From positions 496,001-560,000 of the forward strand of contig NC_132931.1 in the NCBI RefSeq assembly GCF_047675955.1: a stretch of DNA of 64,000 nucleotides, given 5' to 3'. The notes beneath the pieces were generated by a model. It ran no database searches. It was not told the origin of the DNA and saw nothing but the letters and a program-made list of their open reading frames with translations. Positions 36,050 through 45,186 of this stretch are shown piece by piece. Every line of letters starts with the position of its first letter. Positions within the stretch are counted from its first letter, which is position 1. The DNA comes from Chlorocebus sabaeus. Lineage: Eukaryota > Chordata > Mammalia > Primates > Cercopithecidae. Both the position numbers and the translations under genes were made by a program.

Positions 36050-36772
36050 TGTGGGGAAAAGAAAGAGAGATCAGCCTGTTACTGTGTCTATATAGAAAGA
36101 AGTAGACATAAGAGACTCCATTTTGTTCTTTGTTCTGTATTTGAGATACTGTTCATCTGTGACCCTACCCCCAACCTTGTCCTTGCAAGAGACATGTGCT
36201 GCGGTGACTCAAGGTTGAATGGATTTGGGGCTGTGCAGGATGTGTCTTTGTTAAACAAATGTCTGAAGGCAGCTTGCTGGTTAAAAGTCATCACCATTCT
36301 CTTTATTTCAACTACCCAAGGACACGTACACGGCCAAAGGTCGCAGGGACCTCTGCCTAGGAAAGCTAGGTGTGTCTAAGGTTTCTCCCCATGTGATAGA
36401 CGGAAACAATGCTACTAAAAGGTTTATGGAGATGTCTGCATATGCATCTCAAGGCACAACATTTTCCTTTAAACTTATTCATGTCACAGAGATTTTTGTT
36501 CATATGTCTTACTGCCGATTTCCTCTTTTTTCTTTGATCCTATTGTCCTGCCACTCCCCTGTCTTTAAGATGGTAAAGATAATTATCAATAAATACTAAG
36601 GGAACTGAGAGACCGGTGCCGGCGTGGGTCCTCTGTAAGCTGAGCGCCGGTCCCCTGGGCCCCCGCTTCTCTTTCTCTATACTTTGTCTGTGTGTCTTAT
36701 TTCTTCTCTCAAGTCTCTCGTTCCACCTTACGAGAAACACCCACAGGTGTGGAGGGGCAGGCCACCCCTTCA
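36050..36772 (+). repeat. 5' LTR of the HML-2-type provirus
   Basis: 723 bp, starting tgtggggaaaag and ending ccccttca, as in LTR5-related LTRs. AATAAA is at 36588-36593. Compared with the older LTR at 59001-59653, about 238 nt of U3 are missing between 'gaaa' and 'caatgct' (around 36405-36410), including the position of the TATA box that the older copy keeps. It differs from the 3' LTR only at 36185 (G here, T at 45322) and 36402 (G here, T at 45539). Confidence 0.96.
36588..36593 (+). promoter_or_regulatory. LTR poly(A) signal (5' copy)
   Basis: AATAAA in the LTR; the same hexamer in the 3' LTR is at 45725-45730. Confidence 0.8.
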
Positions 36773-36774
36773 TC

Positions 36775-36792
36775 TGGTGCCCAACGTGGAAG
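36775..36792 (+). promoter_or_regulatory. Primer binding site, tRNA-Lys type
   Basis: tggtgcccaacgtggaag begins two bases after the 5' LTR end. It corresponds to the lysine-tRNA primer site that gives the HERV-K group its name. This sets the LTR boundary. Confidence 0.9.
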
Positions 36793-36881
36793 CTTTTCTC
36801 TAAGGTGAAGGTACGCTGGAGCGTGGTCATTGAGGACAAGTCGACGAGAGACTCCCGAGTACGTCTACAGTCAGCCTTGCG

Positions 36882-36887
36882 GTAAGC
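36882..36887 (+). promoter_or_regulatory. Candidate major splice donor of the provirus
   Basis: A gtaagc donor in the leader between the PBS and the gag ATG, at the position expected for the donor used for env and rec messages in HML-2. Confidence 0.65.
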
Positions 36888-36916
36888 TTGTGCGCTCGGA
36901 AGAACCTAGGGTAACA

Positions 36917-39004
36917 ATGGGGCAAACTAAGAGTAAATATGCTTCTTATCGCAGCTTTATTAAAATTCTCTTAAAGAGAGGGGGAGTTAAAGTCTCTACC
37001 AAAAATCTAATTACGCTATTTCAAACAATAGAACAGTTTTGTCCATGGTTTCCAGAACAGGGAACTTTAGATCTAAAAGACTGGGAAAAAATTGGCAAAG
37101 AATTAAAACAAGCAAGTAGGGAAGGTAAAAACATTCCGCTTACAGTATGGAATGATTGGGTCATTATTAAAGTAGCTTTAGAACCATTTCAAACAGAAGA
37201 AGATAGCGTTCCAATTTCTGATGTCCCTAAAAGCTGTGCAGTAGATTGTGAAAAAGAGGCAGGGATAGAATCCTGGAAAGGAAAGGAAAGTTCACACTGT
37301 GAATGTGTATCAGAGCCGGTAATGGCTCAGTCAACGCAAAATGTTGACAATAATCAATTACAGGAGGTAATATATCCTGAAACGTTAAAATTAGAGGAAA
37401 AAGATCCAGAATTAGCAAAGCCATCAGAGTCTAAACCACGATGGCCAACTCCTCTTCCAGCAGCTCAGATGCCTGTAACTTTACAACCTCAAATGCAGGT
37501 TAAACAAGTACTAACTCCAAAAGAAGATCAAATAGGAAAAGATAGAGTCTCTGTCATGGCAATGCCAATCCAAATGCAGTGTCCACAATATCAGCTGATA
37601 GAAAATAAGACCCAGCCGCCAGTAGCCTATCAATACTGGCCGCCAGCTGAACTGCAGTATCGGCAGCCCCCAGAAAATCAGTATGGACAGCCAGGAACAT
37701 TTCCAGTGCCACAGGGCAGGGTGCCATATCCTCAGCCGCCCACCATGAGACTTAATCCTACAGCACCGCCTAGTACACAGGGTAGTGCGTTACATAAAAT
37801 TATTGATGAGGCAAGAAAACAAGGAGATATTGAGGCGTGGCAATTCCCAGTAATATTAGAAGCAAGACCACCTGGAGAAGGAGCCCTAGAGGGAGAGCTT
37901 CCCGTAGCTGAAGCCAGATATAAGTCTTTTTCTATAAAAATACTAAAAGAAATGAAAGAGGGAGTAAAACAGTATGGACCCAACTCTCCTTACATGAGAA
38001 CATTATTAGATTCCATTGCTCATGGACATAGACTCATTCCTTATGATTGGGAGATTCTGGCAAAATCCTCTCTCTCACCCTCTCAATTTTTACAATTTAA
38101 GACTTGGTGGATTGATGGGGCACAAGTACAGGTCCGAAAAAATAGGACTGCCAATCCTCCAATTGACATAGATGCAGATCAACTATTAGGAATAGGTCAA
38201 AATTGGAGCACTGTTGACCAACAAGTAATAATGCCAAATGAGGCCATTGAGCAAATCAGGGCTATCTGCCTTAGGGCCTGGGAGAAAATCCAAGACCCAG
38301 GAACCGCCTGCCCCTCCTTTAATACAATAAGACAAGGCTCTAAAGAGCCCTACCCTGATTTTGTAGCAAGACTTCAAGATGCGGCTCAAAAGTCAATTAC
38401 TGATGAAAATGCCCGTAAGGTCATAGTGGAGTTGATGGCATATGAAAACGCCAATCCTGATTGTCAATCAGCCATTAAGCCACTAAAAGGAAGGGTTCCC
38501 GCAGGATCAGATGTAATCTCAGAGTATGTTAAAGCCTGCGATGGAATTGGAGGAGCTATGCATAAAGCTATGCTTATGGCTCAAGCAATCACAGGAGTAG
38601 CTTTAGGAGGACAAGTTAGAACATTTGGGGGAAGATGTTATAATTGTGGTCAAATTGGTCATCTAAAAAAGAATTGCCTAGTCTCAAATAAACAAAATGT
38701 AACTACTCAAGCTACTACAAGAACAGATAAAGAGCCACCTGGCCTATGTCCAAGATGTAAAAAGGGAAAACATTGGGGTGATCAATGTCGTTCTAAATTT
38801 GATAAAAATGGGCAACCACTGTCGGGAAACAAGAGGAGGGGCCAGCCTCAGGCCCCGCAACAAACTGGGGCATTCAAAATTCAGCCCTTTGTTCCTCAGG
38901 GTTTTCAAGAACAACAACCCCCACTGCCACAAGTGTCTCAGGGAATAAGCCAGTTATCACAATACAGCAATTATCCCCCGTCACAAGCGGCAGTGCAGCA
39001 GTAG
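36917..39004 (+). CDS. gag: Gag polyprotein, intact
   Basis: Open frame of 695 aa from the ATG at 36917. The frame is open further upstream from a TTG, but this ATG starts the MGQTKSK sequence with Gly2 for myristoylation, so it is the natural start. Features in order are: matrix; a proline-rich region with a PTAPP late-domain motif (residues 281-285, ESCRT recruitment); capsid with a major homology region near residues 473-487 (QGSKEPYPDFVARL); and nucleocapsid with two CCHC knuckles (574-587 and 611-624). The usual HML-2 Gag is about 666 aa. The extra ~29 residues fit the longer Gag reported for older HML-2 (HERV-K(OLD)) forms. No stops or frameshifts are seen. Confidence 0.96.
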   Translation: MGQTKSKYASYRSFIKILLKRGGVKVSTKNLITLFQTIEQFCPWFPEQGTLDLKDWEKIGKELKQASREGKNIPLTVWNDWVIIKVALEPFQTEEDSVPISDVPKSCAVDCEKEAGIESWKGKESSHCECVSEPVMAQSTQNVDNNQLQEVIYPETLKLEEKDPELAKPSESKPRWPTPLPAAQMPVTLQPQMQVKQVLTPKEDQIGKDRVSVMAMPIQMQCPQYQLIENKTQPPVAYQYWPPAELQYRQPPENQYGQPGTFPVPQGRVPYPQPPTMRLNPTAPPSTQGSALHKIIDEARKQGDIEAWQFPVILEARPPGEGALEGELPVAEARYKSFSIKILKEMKEGVKQYGPNSPYMRTLLDSIAHGHRLIPYDWEILAKSSLSPSQFLQFKTWWIDGAQVQVRKNRTANPPIDIDADQLLGIGQNWSTVDQQVIMPNEAIEQIRAICLRAWEKIQDPGTACPSFNTIRQGSKEPYPDFVARLQDAAQKSITDENARKVIVELMAYENANPDCQSAIKPLKGRVPAGSDVISEYVKACDGIGGAMHKAMLMAQAITGVALGGQVRTFGGRCYNCGQIGHLKKNCLVSNKQNVTTQATTRTDKEPPGLCPRCKKGKHWGDQCRSKFDKNGQPLSGNKRRGQPQAPQQTGAFKIQPFVPQGFQEQQPPLPQVSQGISQLSQYSNYPPSQAAVQQ

Positions 39005-39810
39005 ATTTATGCACTGTACAAGCAGTCTCTCTGCTTCCAGGGGAGCCTCCTCGAAAAATCCCCACAGGGGTATATGGCCCATTGCCTGAGGGGACTGTAG
39101 GACTGATCTTAGGAAGATCAAGTTTAAATCTAAAAGGAGTTCAAATTCATACTGGTGTGGTTGATTCAGACTATAAAGGCGAAATTCAATTGGTTATTAG
39201 TTCCTCTATTCCTTGGAGTGCCAGTCCAGGAGACAGGATTGCTCAATTATTACTCCTACCTTATATTAAAGTTGGAAACAGTGAGATAAAAAGAACAGGA
39301 GGGTTCGGAAGCACTGATCCGACAGGAAAGGCTGCATATTGGGCAAGTCTGGTCTCTGAGAGCAGACCTGTGTGTAAGGCCATTATTCAAGGAAAACAGT
39401 TTGAAGGGTTGGTGGACACTGGAGCAGATATCTCTATCATTGCTTTAAATCAGTGGCCAAAAAATTGGCCTAAACAAAAGGCTGTTACAAAGCTTGTCGG
39501 CGTAGGCACAGCTTCAGAAGTGTATGAAAGTACAATGATTTTACATTGTTTAGGACCAGATAATCAAGAAAGTACTGTTCAGCCAATGATTACTTCAATT
39601 CCTGTTAATCTATGGGGTCGAGATTTATTACAGCAATGGGGTGCGGAAATCATTATGCCCGCTCCATTATACAGCCCCACGAGTCAAAAAATCATGACTA
39701 AGATGGGATATATACCAGGAAAGGGGTTAGGAAAAAATGAAAATGGCATTAAAGTCCCAATTGAGACTAAGAAAAATCAAGAAAGAAAAGGAATAGGGTA
39801 TCCTTTTTAG
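38806..39810 (+). CDS. pro: Pro: dUTPase plus aspartic protease with G-patch, intact
   Basis: This frame lies -1 to gag and is open from 38806 to a TAG at 39808-39810. It is entered by ribosomal frameshifting at 38824-38830, so it needs no start codon of its own. The N-terminal part is a trimeric-type dUTPase with its motifs present: AVDLCTV, GRSSLNLKG, GVVDSDYKGE, PGDRIAQLLL and the C-terminal RTGGFGSTD. The retropepsin has the active-site LVDTGAD at 39409-39429 and a conserved GRDLL helix. The C-terminus carries a G-patch (MGYIPGKGLGKNENG), typical of betaretroviruses. No lesions are visible. Confidence 0.95.
   Translation, partial: KWATTVGKQEEGPASGPATNWGIQNSALCSSGFSRTTTPTATSVSGNKPVITIQQLSPVTSGSAAVDLCTVQAVSLLPGEPPRKIPTGVYGPLPEGTVGLILGRSSLNLKGVQIHTGVVDSDYKGEIQLVISSSIPWSASPGDRIAQLLLLPYIKVGNSEIKRTGGFGSTDPTGKAAYWASLVSESRPVCKAIIQGKQFEGLVDTGADISIIALNQWPKNWPKQKAVTKLVGVGTASEVYESTMILHCLGPDNQESTVQPMITSIPVNLWGRDLLQQWGAEIIMPAPLYSPTSQKIMTKMGYIPGKGLGKNENGIKVPIETKKNQERKGIGYPF
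38824..38856 (+). promoter_or_regulatory. gag-pro -1 frameshift signal
   Basis: The heptamer GGGAAAC at 38824-38830 is in the correct gag phase (G GGA AAC). Seven nucleotides later a GC-rich stem follows, with ggggcc at 38838-38843 pairing with ggcccc at 38851-38856 across a 7-nt loop. This is the standard arrangement for betaretroviral gag-pro frameshifting. A full pseudoknot was not established. Confidence 0.88.
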
Positions 39811-40724
39811 GGGCGGCCACTATAGCGCCTCCTAAACCCATTCCATTAACTTGGAAAACAGAAAAACCGGTATGGGTAAATCAGTGGCCGCTACCGAAGC
39901 AAAAACTGGAGGCTTTACATTCATTAGCAAAGGAACAATTAGAAAAGGGACACATTGAGCCTTCATTCTCACCCTGGAATTCTCCTGTATTTGTAATTCA
40001 GAAAAAATCAGGCAAGTGGCGTATGTTAATGGACTTAAGAGCCGTAAATGCTGTAATTCAACCCATGGGGCCTCTTCAACCCGGATTGCCCTCTCCGGCC
40101 ATGATCCCAAAAGACTGGCCTTTAATTATAATTGATCTTAAGGACTGCTTTTTTACCATTCCTCTGGCAGAGCAAGATTGTGAAAAATTTGCCTTTACTA
40201 TACCAGCCATAAATAATAAAGAACCAGCCACCAGATTTCAGTGGAAAGTACTACCTCAGGGAATGCTTAATAGTCCAACTATTTGTCAAACTTTCGTGGG
40301 TCAAGTCCTTCAACCAGTTAGAGAAAAATTTTCAGATTGTTATATCATTCACTATATTGATGATATTTTATGTGCTGCAGAAACAAGAGAAAAATTAATT
40401 GACTGTTACACATTTCTGCAAGCAGAGGTTGCCAGCGCAGGACTAACAATAGCATCTGATAAGATCCAAACCTCTGCTCCTTTTCATTATTTAGGGATGC
40501 AGATAGAAAATAGAAAAATTAAGCCACAAAAAATAGAAATAAGAAAAGATACATTAAAAACATTAAATGACTTTCAAAAATTGTTAGGCGATATTAATTG
40601 GATTCGGCCAACTCTAGGCATTCCTACTTATGCCATGTCAAATTTGTTCTCTATCCTAAGAGGAGATCCAGACTTAAATAGTAAAAGAATATTAACCCCA
40701 GAGGCACAAAAGAAATTAAATTAG
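39771..40724 (+). pseudogene. pol: Pol, N-terminal part (reverse transcriptase), ends at a frame break
   Basis: This frame is -1 to pro and opens at 39771. The pro-pol overlap is 39771-39810, where GAAAAAT at 39771-39777 sits in the right phase to be the slip site. The reverse-transcriptase fingers and palm are intact, with DLRAVN, IIIDLKDCFF, LPQGMLNSP and the catalytic YIDD at 40353-40364. The frame is lost within about 40700-40712, consistent with a net loss of one nucleotide. It then runs into a TAG at 40722-40724, so translation would end before the thumb, RNase H and integrase. This is the only coding lesion found in the provirus. Confidence 0.93.
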
Positions 40725-42538
40725 TAGAAGAAAAAATTCAGTCAGCGCAAATAAGTAGAATAGATCCTTTAGCCCCACTCCAACTTTTAATTTTTGCTAC
40801 TACACATTCTCCAACAGGCATCATTATTCAAAATACTGATCTTGTGGAGTGGTCATTCCTTCCTCACAGTACAATTAAGACTTTTACATTGTACTTGGAT
40901 CAAATAGCTACATTAATTGGTCAGGCAAGATTACGAATAATAAAATTATGTGGTAATGACCCAGACAAAATAGTTGTTCCCTTAACCAAGGAACAAGTTA
41001 AACAAGCCTTTATCAATTCTGGTGCATGGCAGATTGGCCTTGCTGATTTTGTGGGAGTTATTGATAATCACTACCCAAAAACAAAAATCTTCCAGTTTTT
41101 AAAATTGACTACTTGGATTTTACCTAAAATTACCAGACATGAGCCTCTAGAAAATGCTCTGACAGTATTTACTGATGGTTCCAGCAATGGAAAAGCAGCT
41201 TACACAGGACCAAAAGAGCGAGTAATCAAAACTCAGTATCAATCAGCTCAAAGGGCAGAGTTGGTTGCAGTCATTACAGTGTTACAAGATTTTAATCAAC
41301 CTGTTAATATTATATCAGATTCTGCATATGTAGTACAGGCTACAAAGGATGTTGAGACAGCTCTAATTAAATATAGCATGGATGATCAGTTAAACCAGTT
41401 GTTCAATTTATTACAACAAACTGTAAGAAAAAGGAATTTCCCATTTTATATCACTCATATTCGAGCACACACTAATTTACCAGGACCTTTAACTATAGCA
41501 AATGAACGAGCTGACTTACTGGTATCCTCTGCATTCTTAAAAGCACAAGAACTTCATGCTTTAACTCATGTAAATGCAGCAGGATTAAAAAACAAATTTG
41601 ATGTCACATGGAAACAGGCAAAAGATATTGTACAACACTGTACTCAGTGTCAAGTACTATACCTGCCCACTCAAGAGGCAGGAGTTAATCCCAGAGGTCT
41701 GTGTCCTAATGCATTATGGCAAATGGATGTTACCCATGTACCTTCATTTGGAAAATTATCATATGTTCATGTAACAGTTGATACTTATTCACATTTCATA
41801 TGGGCAACATGTCAGACAGGAGAAAGTACTTCCCATGTTAAAAAACATTTATTATCTTGTTTTGCTGTAATGGGAGTTCCAGAAAAAATTAAAACTGACA
41901 ATGGACCAGGTTATTGTAGTAAAGCTTTCCAAAAATTCTTAAATCAGTGGAATATTACACATACAACAGGAATTCCTTATAATTCCCAAGGACAGGCCAT
42001 AGTTGAAAGAACTAATAGAACACTCAAAACTCAGTTAATTAAACAAAAAAAAGGGGGAGACAGTAAGGAGTGTACCACTCCTCAGATGCAGCTTAATCTA
42101 GCACTCTATACTTTAAATTTTTTAAACATTTATAGAAATCAGACTACTACTTCTGCAGAACAACATCTTACTGGTAAAAAGAACAGTCCACATGAAGGAA
42201 AACTGATTTGGTGGAAAGACAACAAAAATAAGACGTGGGAAATAGGGAAGGTGATAACCTGGGGAAGAGGTTTTGCTTGTGTTTCACCAGGAGAAAATCA
42301 GCTTCCTGTTTGGATACCCACTAGACATTTGAAGTTCTACAATGAACCCATCGGAGATGCAAAGAAAAGCACCTCCACAGAGACGGAAACACCGCAATCG
42401 AGCACCATTGACTCCCATGATGAACCAAGTGATGATATCAGAAGAACAGATGAAGTCACCACGCACCAAGAAGGCGGAGCTGCCGACCTGGGCACAGTTA
42501 AAGAAGCTGACACTGTTAGCTGGAAAAAGCCTAGCTAG
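40725..42538 (+). pseudogene. pol: Pol, C-terminal part (RNase H and integrase), out of frame with the N-terminal part
   Basis: The continuation lies in another phase and is open to the TAG at 42536-42538 without further breaks. RNase H keeps its acidic residues in FTDGSSNG, QRAELVAV, ISDSAYVV and NERADLL. Integrase keeps the HHCC zinc site (HALTH ... CTQC), the DDE triad (WQMDVTHV, KTDNGPGY, AIVERTNR) and a C-terminal DNA-binding part (WWKDNKNKTWEIG). These domains look intact but are cut off from the frame that should supply them. The end overlaps env by about 197 bp, as in type 2 HML-2 proviruses. Confidence 0.93.
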
Positions 42539-42602
42539 CACAAAAGTGACACAAACCCCAGAAAAAATGCTGCTTACAGCTTTAATGATTGTATCAACGG
42601 TG
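42342..42602 (+). CDS. rec: Rec first exon (overlaps env start)
   Basis: The first 87 env codons end exactly at a strong donor, gtaagt at 42603-42608. They contain an arginine-rich region (QRRKHRNR) and a leucine-rich export-like stretch (WAQLKKLTLLAGKSL), the parts expected of Rec, the HML-2 RNA export factor. A possible acceptor AG lies at 44291-44292 after a T-rich tract. The absence of the type 1 deletion keeps this exon whole. Whether Rec is made or needed is uncertain, because the LTR has lost the U3 part where its response element lies. Confidence 0.65.
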
Positions 42603-44414
42603 GTAAGTCTCCCCATGCCTGCAGGAGCAGCTGCAACTAATTATACCTATTGGGCCTATGTGCCTTTCCCGCCCTTAATTCGGGCAGTCACATGGATGGA
42701 TAATCCTATTGAAGTATATGTTAATAATAGTGTGTGGGTACCTGGTCCCACAGATGATCGTTGCCCTGCCAAACCGGAGGAAGAAGGAATGATGATAAAT
42801 ATTTCCATTGGGTATCGTTATCCTCCTATTTGCCTAGGGAGAGCACCAGGATGTTTAATGCCTGCTATTCAAAATTGGTTGGTAGAAGTACCTACTGTCA
42901 GTCCCACCAGTAGATTTACTTATCACATGGTAAGCGGATTGTCACTCAAACCACAGGTAAACTATTTACAAGACTTTTCTTATCAAAAATCATTAAAATT
43001 TAGGCCAAAAGGGAAACCTTGCCCCAAGGAGATTTCCAGAGAATCAAAAGATTTAGTTTGGGAAGAATGTGTGGCAGATAGTGCGGTAATATTACAAAAC
43101 AATTCATTTGGAACTGTTATAGATTGGGCACCTAGAGGTCAATTCTACCACAATTGCACAGGACAAAATCAATTCTGTCCCAGTGCACTGGTGAGTCCAA
43201 CTGTTGATAGTGACTTAACGGAAAATTTAGACAAACAGAAGCACAAAAAATTACAGTCTTTCTACCCTTGGATATGGGGAGAAAAAGGAATCTCTACTCC
43301 AAGACCAAAAATGATAAGTCCTGTTTTTGGTCCTGAACATCCAGAATTATGGAGGCTTACTGTGGCTTCATACCGCCTTAGAATTTGGTCTGGAAATCAA
43401 ACTATAGAAACAAGAGATTATAAGCCATTTTACTCTATCAACCTAAATTCCAGTCTAACAGTTCCTTTACAAAGTTGTGTAAAGCCCCCTTATATGTTAG
43501 TCATAGGAAATATAGTTATTAAACCAGACTCCCAAACTATAACTTGTGAAAATTGCAGATTGTTTACTTGCATTGATTCGACTTTTGATTGGCAGCACCG
43601 TATTCTACTGGTGAGAGCAAGAGAAGGCGTGTGGATCCCTGTGTCCATGGACCGACCATGGGAGGCCTCACCATCTATCCATATTTTGACTGAAGTATTA
43701 AAAGGCGTTTTAAATAGATCCAAAAGATTCATTTTTACTTTAATTGCAGTGATTATGGGATTAATTGCAGTCACAGCTACAGCCACTGTGGCAGGAGTTG
43801 CATTGCACTCTTCTGTTCAGACAGTAAGTTTTGTTGACAATTGGCAAAAGAATTCCACAAGGTTGTGGAATTCACAATCTGGCATTGATCAAAAATTGGC
43901 AAATCAAATTAATGATCTTAGACAAACTGTCATTTGGATGGGAGATAGACTCATGAGCTTGGAACATCGTTTCCAGTTACAGTGTGACTGGAATACGTCA
44001 GATTTTTGTATTACACCCCAAGTTTATAATGAGTCTAAACATCACTGGGACATGGTTAGACGCCATCTTCAGGGAAGAGAAGATAATCTCACTTTAGACA
44101 TTTCTAAATTAAAAGAACAAATTTTTGAAGCCTCTCAAAGTCACTTAAATCTTGTGCCTGGAGCTGAGGCGTTAGATCAAGTGGCAAAAAATCTTTATGG
44201 ATCAAACCCCATGACTTGGATTAAGTCTATTGGGAACTCTACTGCAGTAAATTTTGGAATTATGTGTCTCTGTTTAATCGGCTTGTTTTTAGTGTGCCGG
44301 ACCAGTCGAAGAATCCTGCGTCAGAATCGAGAGAACGAACAAGCCTTCATCGCCATGGCACATTTATATAGAGGAAAAGGGAGGGAGAACGTTGCGGGAA
44401 GTCAGGGACTTTGA
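42342..44414 (+). CDS. env: Env glycoprotein precursor, intact
   Basis: Open frame of 690 aa from the ATG at 42342, close to the usual ~699 aa. A long leader with a basic stretch and a hydrophobic core (about residues 76-95) targets the ER. The surface subunit runs to a furin-type RSKR at residues 459-462 (43716-43727). A hydrophobic fusion peptide (FIFTLIAVIMGLI) follows, then the helical/immunosuppressive-like region, the CDWNTSDFC pair and a membrane anchor near residues 637-658. Multiple N-glycosylation sequons are present. The last eight or so residues (NVAGSQGL) are coded by the MER11-like segment. The 5' part also contains the first rec exon. No stop or frameshift is seen; activity is untested. 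Confidence 0.95.
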   Translation: MNPSEMQRKAPPQRRKHRNRAPLTPMMNQVMISEEQMKSPRTKKAELPTWAQLKKLTLLAGKSLASTKVTQTPEKMLLTALMIVSTVVSLPMPAGAAATNYTYWAYVPFPPLIRAVTWMDNPIEVYVNNSVWVPGPTDDRCPAKPEEEGMMINISIGYRYPPICLGRAPGCLMPAIQNWLVEVPTVSPTSRFTYHMVSGLSLKPQVNYLQDFSYQKSLKFRPKGKPCPKEISRESKDLVWEECVADSAVILQNNSFGTVIDWAPRGQFYHNCTGQNQFCPSALVSPTVDSDLTENLDKQKHKKLQSFYPWIWGEKGISTPRPKMISPVFGPEHPELWRLTVASYRLRIWSGNQTIETRDYKPFYSINLNSSLTVPLQSCVKPPYMLVIGNIVIKPDSQTITCENCRLFTCIDSTFDWQHRILLVRAREGVWIPVSMDRPWEASPSIHILTEVLKGVLNRSKRFIFTLIAVIMGLIAVTATATVAGVALHSSVQTVSFVDNWQKNSTRLWNSQSGIDQKLANQINDLRQTVIWMGDRLMSLEHRFQLQCDWNTSDFCITPQVYNESKHHWDMVRRHLQGREDNLTLDISKLKEQIFEASQSHLNLVPGAEALDQVAKNLYGSNPMTWIKSIGNSTAVNFGIMCLCLIGLFLVCRTSRRILRQNRENEQAFIAMAHLYRGKGRENVAGSQGL

Positions 44415-45165
44415 ATGCAGGGACTGGCTGAAGCCACGGCAGAAAAACATAAAATGTGAAGATTTCATGGACATTTATTAGTTCTCCAAAGTTAATGCCT
44501 TTATAATTTCTTATGTCTGTCTTTACTTTAATCTCTTAAATTCCATCATCTTCTTTGTAAACTGAGGAGGGTATATGTCACTTCAGGACCCTGTGATGAT
44601 TGCCTTAAACTGCACAAATTGTTTGTGGAGCATGTGTGTTTGAACAATATGAAATCTGGGCATTTTGAAAGAAAGAATAAGATAACAGCAATGTTCAGGG
44701 AACAAGGGAGGCAACCTTGAACTGGCCGCCGGTGAGCCGGACGGAACAGAGCCATATTTCTTCTCTTTTCTTATGCAAATAGGAGAAATATCGCTGAATT
44801 CTTTTTCTCAGCAAGGAACATCCCTGAGAAAGAGAATGCGCTCTGAGGGTAGGCCTATCAACGACCCCCTTGGAGGCGTGCCGCCTTTTACGGTTGAAGC
44901 CGAAGGGATGAAATAAGCCCCGGCCTCCTGTAGCGCTCCCAGGCTTATTAGGACGAGGAAATTCCCACCTAATAAATTTTGGTCAGACAGGTTGTCTGCT
45001 CTCAAACCCTGTTTTCCGATAAGATGTTATCAATGACTATGCATGCCCAAAATTTCATTTTTAATTTTAACGCCATCCTGTGATCTCGTCCTGCCTCCAC
45101 TTGCCTTGTGATTGATTACTTTGTGAAGTATGTAATCTCGGTGTCATGATGACAATGGTAGTTTT
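44385..45165 (+). other. MER11/HML-8 LTR-derived segment between env and 3' LTR
   Basis: From 'gaacgttgcgggaagtcagg' the sequence follows the U3 of MER11-type LTRs (HERV-K11/HML-8). Recognisable text includes 'gaagatttcatggacattta', 'cagcaaggaacatccctgag' and 'cccaggcttattaggacgag'. It occupies about 0.77 kb and ends shortly before the HML-2 polypurine tract. Ordinary HML-2 proviruses have almost nothing here. An HML-8-derived insert of about 750 bp at this place defines an Old World monkey recombinant clade, in which it was reported to serve as a Rec-independent constitutive RNA transport element. Function in this copy is inferred. Confidence 0.9.
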
Positions 45166-45168
45166 GTT

Positions 45169-45186
45169 AAAAAGAAAAGGGGGAAA
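45169..45186 (+). promoter_or_regulatory. Polypurine tract
   Basis: An unbroken 18-nt purine run (aaaaagaaaagggggaaa) directly abuts the 3' LTR. It is the plus-strand primer site of reverse transcription. Confidence 0.92.

Noticed and set aside
36830..36916. N-terminal extension of gag from a TTG codon
   Set aside because: It covers the leader and splice donor region. The ATG at 36917 begins the myristoylated MGQ start expected of Gag.
44385..45165. MER11 segment as a separate solo-LTR insertion
   Set aside because: It lacks complete LTR ends and a target duplication, starts inside env and ends just before the polypurine tract. Recombination before integration fits better.
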